64,000 bases of DNA from Thermoflexus hugenholtzii (GTDB taxonomy: Bacteria > Chloroflexota > Anaerolineae > Thermoflexales > Thermoflexaceae). The DNA lies in the NCBI RefSeq assembly GCF_018771565.1, contig NZ_CP076326.1, positions 1,426,001 to 1,490,000 on the forward strand, in the 5' to 3' direction. Shown here piece by piece: positions 39,601 through 47,095 of the stretch. The number at the start of each line of letters is the position of its first letter. Position 1 is the first letter of the stretch. A program made the position numbers and the translations under genes. The notes beneath the pieces are model-generated. The model ran no database searches. It was not told the origin of the DNA and saw nothing but the letters and a program-made list of their open reading frames with translations.

Positions 39601-40086
39601 TCAGCCCTCGTGGGGATGGCCGTGCTCCAGCTCCTCAGGGGTCGCCGGACGCAGGGCCAGGATCTTCACCGTGAAATGAAGCTCCTCCCCAGCCAGGGGG
39701 TGATTGAAATCGAGAGTGACCGTGTCCGGCCCCACCTCCGCGATGTAGGCCGGGAACGCCTCGCCGGTTTCGGTGTAGACATACAGGCCGACGCCTGGGG
39801 CCAGCGGGAAATCCTCGGGGAACTCACTGCGGGGGACCACCTGATAGGCGTCCGCGCGCCGTGGCCCATACGCGTCCTCAGGGGCCAGCCAGATCTCCTT
39901 CTCCTCCCCCACCGCCATTCCGTAGAGGGCTTCCTCCAGGGCGGGGAGGATCTCGCCGGCGCCCTGGATGAACGTGATGGGCTCGCTTTCCTCGGACGAC
40001 TCCACCACCCGGCCGTCCTTCAGGCGAAGGGTGTAGGCCAGGGTCACCACCATGTTGTCCTGGACCGTCAATCGCTCTTGCAGCAT
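39601..40086 (-). CDS. FKBP-type peptidyl-prolyl isomerase (SlyD-like)
   Basis: 161 residues. The FKBP core is seen in YTLRLKDGRVVESSEE, FIQGAGEILPALEEALYGMAVGE and LAPEDAYGPRRAD. The inserted chaperone flap (about 75-130) ends DFNHPLAGEELHFTVKI, as in SlyD. The C-terminus has only a short His tail (HGHPHEG), so nickel handling is limited. Its leader contains an intrinsic terminator. Confidence 0.92.
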   Translation of the reverse strand: MLQERLTVQDNMVVTLAYTLRLKDGRVVESSEESEPITFIQGAGEILPALEEALYGMAVGEEKEIWLAPEDAYGPRRADAYQVVPRSEFPEDFPLAPGVGLYVYTETGEAFPAYIAEVGPDTVTLDFNHPLAGEELHFTVKILALRPATPEELEHGHPHEG

Positions 40087-40100
40087 GGGTTTGAACCTCC

Positions 40101-40145
40101 AGAAAAGTTAAAAGGGGCGCCTCCCGGCTTACGGAAGAGCGCCCC
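40101..40145 (-). terminator. Terminator-like hairpin in the FKBP leader
   Basis: On the minus strand GGGGCGC (40145-40139) and GCGCCCC (40120-40114) flank an 18-base loop and are followed by TTTTAACTTTT. It ends 15 bases before the FKBP start, downstream of the predicted promoter, so it can only act as an attenuator for this gene. Confidence 0.6.
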
Positions 40146-40191
40146 TCTTGCGAAAAGCCCCTGCCGCAAAACCGGCAGCGCGGTTGCCCTT

Positions 40192-40220
40192 ATCATAACC
40201 GAAGCCGCCGTGAAAAGCAA
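40192..40220 (-). promoter_or_regulatory. Promoter of the FKBP gene
   Basis: Minus strand: -35 TTGCTT (40220-40215), 17-base spacer, -10 TATGAT (40197-40192). The leader of about 100 bases contains a hairpin CTGCCG/CGGCAG and then the terminator-like stem. Confidence 0.6.
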
Positions 40221-40414
40221 ATCACGCGCCTGGGCCATGCGCAAAGATCCGGGCGGGATCGCGCCCTCGGCCCTCCGGGTCGTGTCACCCTTTCAGGCCT
40301 TCGGGCATCTAAAATACTGAGAATTCATCCGGGCGATCGGCCGCTCTCGACGCCCCTCTGGGCGTGGATGGCCCGTCCGGAGGCGAACCTTCTGGTTTCC
40401 GAGGAGGAGCCGCG

Positions 40415-40675
40415 ATGGCAGGGACCGGGAAATGGCCCCGGGTGATCATCTTCACCACGCCCAACTGCCCATGGTGCCGGGCCGCCAAAGAATACCTCCG
40501 GCAACGGGGAGTGCCCTTTAAGGAAGTGGATGTGAGCCGGGATGCGGCAGCGGCCCGCGATCTGGTGCGCCGCACCGGCCAGATGGGTGTGCCGGTGCTG
40601 GATATCGGTGGTAAAATCGTCATCGGCTTCAACCGACCCCAGATCGACGCGTTGCTCGGGTTGAGGAAAAAGTAA
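40415..40675 (+). CDS. Glutaredoxin-like protein
   Basis: 86 residues. Active site NCPWC (Cys18, Cys21), cis-Pro in GVPVLDIGGK, and a final FNRPQIDALLGL helix: a small glutaredoxin/NrdH-like cytosolic dithiol reductant. ATG 40415 has GAGGAGG 7 bases upstream. GroES follows about 120 bases downstream in the same direction. Confidence 0.92.
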   Translation: MAGTGKWPRVIIFTTPNCPWCRAAKEYLRQRGVPFKEVDVSRDAAAARDLVRRTGQMGVPVLDIGGKIVIGFNRPQIDALLGLRKK

Positions 40676-40715
40676 ACGACGCGCTGCGCGATCTCCTGAC
40701 GCCGCGAAGAAGCCG

Positions 40716-40750
40716 GGATCCGGAGAGGAAGCATGCATCGCTCCGGATCC
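40716..40750 (+). promoter_or_regulatory. Hairpin in the glutaredoxin-groES interval
   Basis: GGATCCGGAG and CTCCGGATCC form a 10-bp stem around a loop of about 15 bases. No T-tract follows, so it is not a standard terminator. It does not match the CIRCE operator. Lies about 47 bases before the groES start. Confidence 0.4.
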
Positions 40751-40796
40751 GGGCGGTGGATCTTCAATGAACTTCAATGAAGAGGAGGGAACAGCG

Positions 40797-41132
40797 ATGG
40801 CGGAAGAGCGCTTCCCGTGGCAACCCCTGGGCAGCCGGGTGGTCATCCGCCCGGTGGAGCAGGAGAGCCGCACGCCGAGCGGCCTGATCATCCCGGAGAC
40901 CGCCAAGGAGAAACCCCAGGTCGGGATCGTGGTCGCCGTCGGCGACGATGAGTCCATTCGGGTGCGTGTGGGGGATCGGGTGCTGTTCCCCAAATATTCG
41001 GGGAACGAGGTGAAGGTGAACGGCGTGGAGTATCTCATCCTCGACGCCAACGACCTGCTGGCCTACGACACGGAGACGCGGGCCACGCTGCCGGAGCCGA
41101 AGCCCACGCGCAAAGGCCGGCGCAAGGCATAA
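40797..41132 (+). CDS. groS: Co-chaperonin GroES
   Basis: 111 residues. Typical Cpn10: PLGSRVVIRPVEQESRTPSGLIIPETAKEKPQVGIVVAVG includes the mobile loop that binds GroEL, and VLFPKYSGNEVKVNGVEYLIL is the family core. A Lys/Arg-rich C-terminal tail (TRKGRRKA) extends beyond the usual ~95 residues. GAGGAGGGAACAGCG precedes the ATG. No groEL follows, which is not unusual in Chloroflexota but means the partner is elsewhere. Confidence 0.93.
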   Translation: MAEERFPWQPLGSRVVIRPVEQESRTPSGLIIPETAKEKPQVGIVVAVGDDESIRVRVGDRVLFPKYSGNEVKVNGVEYLILDANDLLAYDTETRATLPEPKPTRKGRRKA

Positions 41133-41262
41133 GGAAGGCATAAGGATCGAGCCCCCTGCGGCTCTCGGGCGGATCCCATTCCGATGGCGCAAGACCCCCA
41201 ACCCGGGCGCCGAGGCCTCCGGCGCAGGCGCCCGGGCGCTTCCGCGACCCAGGCACAGAGTG

Positions 41263-41296
41263 GAAAAACTGGGGGGCGGATGGGCATCCGCCCCCC
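41263..41296 (-). terminator. Intrinsic terminator of the TPR lipoprotein gene
   Basis: 11-bp stem (GGGGGGCGGAT/ATCCGCCCCCC, 41271-41281 with 41286-41296) followed on the minus strand by AGTTTTTCC. It lies 16 bases after the stop of the lipoprotein gene and may also limit read-through from groES. Confidence 0.75.
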
Positions 41297-41311
41297 GGCC
41301 TCAGATTCCGC

Positions 41312-42736
41312 TTAGGGGCCCAGGCGCTCCCGCACCCGCGGGGGCGGCTCCTCCCCGGGTCGCAGTGCCAGATACCGCCGGTAGAACTCCCGTGCCTCCT
41401 CCTGCTTCCCCAGGTCCCACAGGGCATCGCCCAGATCCAGATACGCCGGCGCGTAATCCGGAGAGAGGACGATCAGACCTCGCAGGATGGGCTCCGCCTC
41501 GCGGGCCCGTCCACTCCGGGCCAGGTAACGGGCGTAATGGGCCAGGGCCTCCCGATAGAGCGCCGGATCCAGAGAGGGGCCATAGAAGGCTTCTCGGGCC
41601 CACTCCTCCAGGGAACGCGACCGAATGGCCCAGTCCTGGGGGAGGAAGGTTGGACCCTCCAGCTCATAGGGGAGCGAGGCGAGGGTGAGGGCCGCGTGAA
41701 GGGCCCGCGCGGCCCCCGCTGCGTCCCCGGCCTCGGCGCGCCGCTGGGCCACCGCCAGCCCCTGGCGCAACGCCTCCGTGGCCAGCTCGGGATCCTCATC
41801 CACCTGACGGGTGAAGGCTCCCTCTTCATACGCCCGCAGGGCCTCCTCCAGCTCCCCCGCTTCCACGTGGCGGCGGACCTCCTGATAGGTGTCCGCGGCC
41901 GGGTTCGCCCGTTCCACCCCCATCGACCGGAAGCCCTTCCCGTCCCACTCCGCTTCCAGGGCCGTCCCCCCTCCTCCGCTCATCGCGTTCACCCACTGGA
42001 TGCGATCCGCCTCGCAGAGCACGTAATACCGCTCGGGATCCCGCTCCCTTTCCGGCAGCGCCGACAGCCCGGGCGCCTCTCCATGAAATGGGCCGTCCAG
42101 CTGGAGGATATAGAAGCCCACGATCAGGAAGAGATGATCGGCGATCGAGCAGATCTGCGCGTCCACCAGCGGGGGGATGGCGGACGGCTCTCGGCCGAAG
42201 CGCGCGGCGATCCACTTCCGCCCCCACTCGGGCAGGGGCTCGGTGCCTCCCAGCGCCGCGCCTCCCGGCCGTCCCGCCAGGGAGAGGGCCAGGACCCATT
42301 CCACCCGCAAGCCGGCGGGCGCGGCATCCGGGCGGAGGCCGCCCTGGGGATCCAGACACCGGCATCCCCGACCCACCAGCGCGAGGGCGTCCGCCCGGAT
42401 GCGTTCTCCCCGCTCGGGTTGCCCTTCCTTCTGCGCCCGGACGATCTCGCGGAGGGCCTGTTCCATCCATGCGTTGAGGCGCTCGGCCGGCAGCGGCGGC
42501 GCGCCGGCGGCCTCATACGCCGCCCGGGCCGCCGCCCAGTCCCCCTTTCGGATCGCTTCCTCCAGCGCCTGAAGCGAACCCGGCGTCGGCGAGGCCGGGA
42601 TCTTCACAACGATAGGTGTGCCCTCGGCGGGCGGCTGCGGCGAGCGGGCTGCAGGCGTTCCGGGCGCAAGCGGGGAAGGCCGCCCGCAGCCGACGAGCAC
42701 GCTCAAGGCCATCAGGCTCAGAAGGATCGTCCGCAT
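41312..42736 (-). CDS. TPR-containing lipoprotein
   Basis: 474 residues. Signal peptide with lipobox (MRTILLSLMALSVLVGCG, Cys17), then a Pro-rich linker. Helical repeats fill residues 53-150 and 275-465; the last ones are TPR-like (YAPAYLDLGDALWDLGKQEEAREFYRRYLALRPGE). The middle (about 185-265) is a distinct alpha/beta region with IPPLVDAQICSIADHLFLIVGFYI. Function unknown; exported and anchored outside the membrane. GAGGAGGTAAGCG precedes the start. Followed by a terminator. Confidence 0.8.
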   Translation of the reverse strand: MRTILLSLMALSVLVGCGRPSPLAPGTPAARSPQPPAEGTPIVVKIPASPTPGSLQALEEAIRKGDWAAARAAYEAAGAPPLPAERLNAWMEQALREIVRAQKEGQPERGERIRADALALVGRGCRCLDPQGGLRPDAAPAGLRVEWVLALSLAGRPGGAALGGTEPLPEWGRKWIAARFGREPSAIPPLVDAQICSIADHLFLIVGFYILQLDGPFHGEAPGLSALPERERDPERYYVLCEADRIQWVNAMSGGGGTALEAEWDGKGFRSMGVERANPAADTYQEVRRHVEAGELEEALRAYEEGAFTRQVDEDPELATEALRQGLAVAQRRAEAGDAAGAARALHAALTLASLPYELEGPTFLPQDWAIRSRSLEEWAREAFYGPSLDPALYREALAHYARYLARSGRAREAEPILRGLIVLSPDYAPAYLDLGDALWDLGKQEEAREFYRRYLALRPGEEPPPRVRERLGP

Positions 42737-42739
42737 CGC

Positions 42740-43669
42740 TTACCTCCTCCACATCCTGCGGAAGCGCTCCAGGATCGTCGCGTAGGCAGGATCTTCAGCG
42801 GCCCGGGCCTCCAGGGCCTGCTCCACCTTCCGCTCAAAGGAGGCCGCGAACTCCGGGTCCCCCGTGGCGGCCTCGGCCAGATCCCGCAGCCGGTTCAGCC
42901 AGCCCCCGAGGAACTTCCGCTGGGAAGGGAACCGGTGGGCGAGCTCCAGGTAGTGGTTCAACCGCAGATCCAGATAGGCCTCCGCCAGCTCCCGGGGGCT
43001 GGAATACCCGCCTTCCTGAGCCCGCCTCAGGAACTCCCGGGCGCGCCCCGTCCCCATGTTCACCGCCGTGTCGAAGTGGATCATGGCCAGGGCCGGAGAA
43101 GGGATGGTGGCCGCTCCGGATGACGCCCAGTATCGCTCCAGGTAAATGGCCCGGGCCTCCTCCGGCGTGAGGGCGCGGACGTCCTGAGGAGGCAACCCCT
43201 TCTCGCGGCGCCAGGCGTCATAGGTGCCCTGGGTGATCCCCATGTTCGTGGCGCCGCCGGGATCATCGGGGTCGTGGACATATCCCCCCTCCCATCGGCG
43301 GACGAAAGCGTAGGCCTCCTCGAAGGATGCGGAGAGAGCGGCCGTGGGGAGCGCCCCCTCCCCGACGCGTTCCTCGGCCCGCTCCACCATCCGGGCCGCC
43401 TCCAGGAAGGCTTCCTCCAGGTGGAGGAGGGCCTGCTCCAGGGTGTCCGCCAGGATCCGCACCCGCGCCGACGCCTGCCCCAGATGCCCCCGGGGACGCT
43501 CGGTTTCCTCCTCGAACCGCCGCCCGGGGGTCGCGCGCACCGTCCGCAGCAGGGCGATCCCTATCCGCTGCGCCCGCCGGAAGGTCTCCTCCCAGACGGA
43601 GGCCCACGCCCGCAGCTGCCGGATCACCTCCCGTATCCCCTCCAGATCGATCTGCAGAGCCTTTTCCAT
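42740..43669 (-). CDS. Helical WXG-like domain fused to GH108 muramidase
   Basis: 309 residues, no signal peptide. The first ~105 residues form a two-helix hairpin (LEGIREVIRQLRAWASVWEE; ILADTLEQALLHLEEAFLEAARMVERAEE) like WXG100/LXG secretion domains. From about 118 comes a glycoside hydrolase 108 domain: FVRRWEGGYVHDPDDPGGATNMGIT, with the catalytic Glu in the WEGGY motif. A peptidoglycan-binding-3-like part follows (HFDTAVNMGTGRAREFLRRAQ). It should cleave peptidoglycan. The absence of a signal and the helical N-terminus suggest a non-Sec export route; that is an inference. Confidence 0.8.
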   Translation of the reverse strand: MEKALQIDLEGIREVIRQLRAWASVWEETFRRAQRIGIALLRTVRATPGRRFEEETERPRGHLGQASARVRILADTLEQALLHLEEAFLEAARMVERAEERVGEGALPTAALSASFEEAYAFVRRWEGGYVHDPDDPGGATNMGITQGTYDAWRREKGLPPQDVRALTPEEARAIYLERYWASSGAATIPSPALAMIHFDTAVNMGTGRAREFLRRAQEGGYSSPRELAEAYLDLRLNHYLELAHRFPSQRKFLGGWLNRLRDLAEAATGDPEFAASFERKVEQALEARAAEDPAYATILERFRRMWRR

Positions 43670-43838
43670 AAAACGGCCTCCCTCAGCACGTTCTCCACAG
43701 CCTGACCCCATGGGATGCGCTTTCGCTCATAAAGATGATAGCCACCACGCTGATGCTCGGGGTCGAATGAGGGGGTGCGGGATGGAAGATGAGGCGAAGC
43801 CCGGAGGGGAAAAGAGCGGGGCGCTTTTCACCGCGCGG

Positions 43839-44567
43839 TCAGGCTCCGTTCAATCCATCGCCCTCCACGACGCTCCGCATCCGCCACGTGATCCAGAGGA
43901 CGCGGGGATAAGCCCAGAGGAGGAACGCAGCGCCATCGAGGAAGTTATACTGCGACGCCGGCAGAAGGAGGGCCAGAGGGGTGAACAGGGCACCGAACCC
44001 CAGCTGGACCTTCACCTCTTTCCTCAGAGAAGCGAGCTCCCTCTCACCCATGCCCCGACGCTGAGCCTCCTTTCCCAGGACGAAGAGATAGGCTGCAAAG
44101 GCGCAGAAGTTCGCCGCCCGCAACAGGTTCTGAACCGGATCGGGCAGGACCACGCTCGCCCACAGGTTCACCGACCACAAGGGCCAGAGGATCCCCACGC
44201 CATCGAACCAAGCGAGCAAATCGGGGAGGATGTGCAGCCCCACGCTTCCCAGGAGCCATCCTCCGGCGAACGCCATTCGCGCGCGATCCCCGCGAAGGCG
44301 GGCGCTCCCGGCCAGCACCAGGGCGACGCCGATCGCAAAAAAGAGGGAGTGGGTCAGGGTGCGGTGGAACAGCGCCTCCGCCCGCGCCGGGTCCATTCCC
44401 AGCACGACCGCCACACCCTGAGGATAGGTGTCCAGATCGGGCAACAGGGCCCCGGCCATCAAACCCAGGGCGAACCCCCGGGGAGCCGGACGGAGCCGAA
44501 GGACGCTCAGGGCGAACAGACCATGCAGTCCGGGCTGCGGCATCTCCCTCTCCAGACGCCTTTCCAT
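43839..44567 (-). CDS. YdjM/DUF457-type membrane metal-dependent hydrolase-like protein
   Basis: 242 residues with about five membrane helices. The family pattern is LHGLFALSVLRL, then GLMAGALLPDLDTYP and ALFHRTLTHSLFFAIGV: His, Asp and HRxxTHS residues at the membrane face. A third His lies in VGLHILPDLLAWFDGVG. Function unknown. An alternative start at MPQPGLHG eight residues later has a better ribosome-binding site (GGAGAGGGAG). Confidence 0.85.
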   Translation of the reverse strand: MERRLEREMPQPGLHGLFALSVLRLRPAPRGFALGLMAGALLPDLDTYPQGVAVVLGMDPARAEALFHRTLTHSLFFAIGVALVLAGSARLRGDRARMAFAGGWLLGSVGLHILPDLLAWFDGVGILWPLWSVNLWASVVLPDPVQNLLRAANFCAFAAYLFVLGKEAQRRGMGERELASLRKEVKVQLGFGALFTPLALLLPASQYNFLDGAAFLLWAYPRVLWITWRMRSVVEGDGLNGA

Positions 44568-44575
44568 TCACCGCT

Positions 44576-45544
44576 TCACGGCATGTCCACCCACAGGGCC
44601 GGCACCTTACGCAGCCGCCCTCCGTCCCCCTCCCAGATCCCCGTTCGGCCCTCCCAGCGGAAGGAAGGGAATCGGCGCGCCTGCAGCAGCGCCCACGCCA
44701 GATCATAGCCCAGGGCCGCATAAGGGCCCGGCGGCGTCCCCAGGGAGAGCGCCCGATATGCGGCGACCCACCCCGGATCGTCCACCCGCCGGGTCTCCGC
44801 CACCACCCGGATCCCGGGGTCCCCCGGGATCAGCGCCCGGAGATCCGAGTGCAGGAGCCCCGGGCCGCCGAACAGGAGACCCCGCCAGCCCGCCTGCCGC
44901 CAGCGCCGCGCGGCCTCCCCCGCGTGGACCGCCCGGCCATCGAAGAGCACCGGCTCCTCTCCCCGGGGATCCGCCTCAGTCCACCGCGCCTCCACCACCT
45001 GCCATCCCCGGGCGCGGATCATGGCCACAGCCTCCGGCCCGAACCATTGCTCCTCCCCATCCCGGACCATCCAGAAGCGCGATCCAGACGCTTGGGGAAG
45101 GCTGCCCATCAGGGCCTCCACCATCGTGGAGGTGTCCGCCGCCGTGGCCATCGCCCCTGCAGGAACCCGGTCCGCCGGAAGCAGGGGGGCGATCCACAGG
45201 ACGCCGGCCTCCCGGTAAACCGGAGCGGCCGCTCGCGTGGTCTCCGGCCGGAAATGGCCGATCACCGCGATCAAACCGGGACAGGCTGTGATCTGACGCG
45301 CCCGCTCCCGCGCCCGCTCCGGATCCCCCCCGTCGTCCAGGGCGAGGAGCATCGCCCACGGCCCATCCGGATGCCGGGCGTTCCACTCTCGGATCGCCAG
45401 GCGAGCCCCGAAGATCAGATCGTAACCGATCGCGCGATCCCGCCCCTCGAACGGAGCGACCAGGCCGATGGTCCAGAGCTCCGGGGAGCGACATGCAGTC
45501 AGCCCCAGAAGCCCGATCAGGAAACCCGCAAGCCTCTTCCTCAC
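44576..45544 (-). CDS. Periplasmic-binding-protein-like lipoprotein (branched-chain amino acid type)
   Basis: 322 residues from GTG 45544, with GGAGGGGCGTATCG before it. Lipobox LTAC in the signal segment KRLAGFLIGLLGLTACRS. The type I periplasmic fold is seen in IGLVAPFEGRDRAIGYDLIFGARLAIREWN and LIAVIGHFRPETTRAAAPVY, as in LivJ-like proteins. No permease or ATPase genes lie beside it, so transport is not certain; it may be a receptor. Its start overlaps the upstream epimerase stop (GTGA). Confidence 0.87.
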   Translation of the reverse strand: MRKRLAGFLIGLLGLTACRSPELWTIGLVAPFEGRDRAIGYDLIFGARLAIREWNARHPDGPWAMLLALDDGGDPERARERARQITACPGLIAVIGHFRPETTRAAAPVYREAGVLWIAPLLPADRVPAGAMATAADTSTMVEALMGSLPQASGSRFWMVRDGEEQWFGPEAVAMIRARGWQVVEARWTEADPRGEEPVLFDGRAVHAGEAARRWRQAGWRGLLFGGPGLLHSDLRALIPGDPGIRVVAETRRVDDPGWVAAYRALSLGTPPGPYAALGYDLAWALLQARRFPSFRWEGRTGIWEGDGGRLRKVPALWVDMP

Positions 45545-46494
45545 CGATACGCCCCTCCACCGCCTGCCCGGCCCGCCCGGGCCTCCAGGTAATCGGCGAG
45601 GGTGGCCGGGGTGTCGAATTGATAAGCGAAGGAGGTCAACCGGGCGATGCGGCTCCCATCCACCACCCACGGCCAGCGCAGGTAATGGAGCAGCGCCGGC
45701 GGCGCCTCGGTGACCGCCCGCCATCCCATCCGCCAGGCTACCGCGGCCAGGGGATATAAGAGGGCCCAGGGAAGGGCCACGGCCCGGGCTCGGGCGTGCC
45801 GGACCACCTCCTGGAACGGCATGGGGTTCGGGGCCCCCAGGTTGTAAGGGCCCGACGGTCCTTCATGGAGCAACGTCGCCAGGGCCTGGGCCACATCCTG
45901 CTCATGGATCAGCTGGAGCGGCGGGTTGGCCCCCCAAGGGAGAAACACAAAGGGTTTCTCCAGGCTGCGGGAGAGATAGTTCCGCATATGGGGGCCGGCG
46001 ACCACCACCGGCCGCACGAGGATCACCCGGGCCTCCGGATGCTCGCGGGCGTAACGCGCCGCCATCCGCTCCAGCTCCAGCTTGTCCTCCACATATCCGA
46101 ACCCCGGGCACCCGCGCAACGGCGCGTCCTCCGTCAGCGCAGGCGGGTTGTCGGGATACGCCCCGTAGACCGTGGCGCTGCTGAGGAGGATCACGGTCTC
46201 CACCCTTGCCTCCGCGCACGCCGCCAGCACGTTGGCGGTCCCCAGCACGTTCAGCGCCCGTTCCGCCTGCCGATCCCGCATGGGATCCACGGCGAAGGCC
46301 AGGTGGATCACTGCCTTCACGCCACGGGCCCGAAACAGGGCGCCCATGGGCTGTCGCACATCATGGCGGACGAACTCCGCGCCTTCCGGAAGATGGCGCG
46401 GCGGGCGGATGTCCAGGGCCAGCACCGCCGTGCCGGCCAGCCGCTCGAGCAGGCGGGACCCGATGTAGCCGCTGGCGCCGGTGATGGCGATCAT
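45541..46494 (-). CDS. NAD-dependent epimerase/dehydratase (extended SDR)
   Basis: 317 residues. NAD-binding TGASGYIGSRLLERL, LLSSATVYGAYP, then the catalytic pair in GYVEDKLELE (YxxxK). LVRPVVVAGPHMRNYL and the HEQDVAQAL segment are typical of sugar-nucleotide epimerases. Substrate not deduced. AAGGGGGTCGCG precedes the ATG. Divergent from the FHA gene, with about 95 bases between them. Confidence 0.9.
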   Translation of the reverse strand: MIAITGASGYIGSRLLERLAGTAVLALDIRPPRHLPEGAEFVRHDVRQPMGALFRARGVKAVIHLAFAVDPMRDRQAERALNVLGTANVLAACAEARVETVILLSSATVYGAYPDNPPALTEDAPLRGCPGFGYVEDKLELERMAARYAREHPEARVILVRPVVVAGPHMRNYLSRSLEKPFVFLPWGANPPLQLIHEQDVAQALATLLHEGPSGPYNLGAPNPMPFQEVVRHARARAVALPWALLYPLAAVAWRMGWRAVTEAPPALLHYLRWPWVVDGSRIARLTSFAYQFDTPATLADYLEARAGRAGGGGAYR

Positions 46495-46522
46495 CGCGAC
46501 CCCCTTGCCGGAACGTCCGGGA

Positions 46523-46531
46523 TGCTATAAA
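46523..46531 (+). promoter_or_regulatory. Extended -10 promoter of the FHA gene
   Basis: TGCTATAAA (46523-46531), 60 bases before the start codon. Third extended -10 in the window with the form TGnTATAAw. Confidence 0.55.
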
Positions 46532-46590
46532 TTGGGAACAGGTGGACTGAGGGAAGAGACACGAACCCCTCGCAAGGGCAGGAATCCGGC

Positions 46591-47046
46591 ATGGCGGAGA
46601 TCGAACCGACAACCCCGGAGTCTTCCGGGAATCTAACGCCCCCGGATGCGGAGCGCTGGCAGACCGCTCCGCTGGCCGAGGGGGAAACGGAGGTCGAAAG
46701 CCCGTCCCCCAAGGCCCCGGCGACGCTGCTGCGCCTTCGGATCGCCCAGAGCGGCCGCACCATCGAGGTGCGCACTTCCCAAGTCTGTGAGATCGGGCGG
46801 CCGGACCCCGGCCTTGGCCTCTTCCCGGATCTGGATCTCTCTCAGGAGGGCCCGGAGGCGATCTGGGTCTCCCGACGTCATGCATGCATTTTCTACCATG
46901 ACGGACATTTCTACATCGAGGATCTGGGAAGCACCAACGGAACCTATCTCAACAACAAGCGCCTGGTCTCCGGTCTCCCCTACGCCCTCCAGGATGGAGA
47001 TGAGCTGCGCTTCGGCCGCATCGTCGCCCACGTGCACATTGAGTAA
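46591..47046 (+). CDS. FHA-domain protein
   Basis: 151 residues. A disordered acidic/Pro N-terminus (1-50) is followed by one FHA domain: CEIGRPDPGLGLFPDLDLS, WVSRRHACIFYHDGHFYIEDLGSTNGTYLNN. The phosphothreonine-binding Gly-Arg, Ser-Arg-Arg-His and Asn-Gly-Thr residues are all present. It binds phosphothreonine peptides and so implies a Ser/Thr kinase elsewhere. Convergent with the folate gene. Confidence 0.92.
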   Translation: MAEIEPTTPESSGNLTPPDAERWQTAPLAEGETEVESPSPKAPATLLRLRIAQSGRTIEVRTSQVCEIGRPDPGLGLFPDLDLSQEGPEAIWVSRRHACIFYHDGHFYIEDLGSTNGTYLNNKRLVSGLPYALQDGDELRFGRIVAHVHIE

Positions 47047-47095
47047 ACGTCTCCCCCGTGATCCCCGCGAAGGTCCCCCCTGAGCGCCGCGACGG

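Noticed and set aside
41147-41262. Small gene after groES
   Set aside because: Frames are short, without a start signal, and lie in a GC-rich stretch before the terminator.
42740-43669. Prophage lysis cassette around the GH108 muramidase
   Set aside because: No holin, terminase, capsid, tail or integrase genes lie nearby, and the neighbours are lipoprotein and membrane genes.
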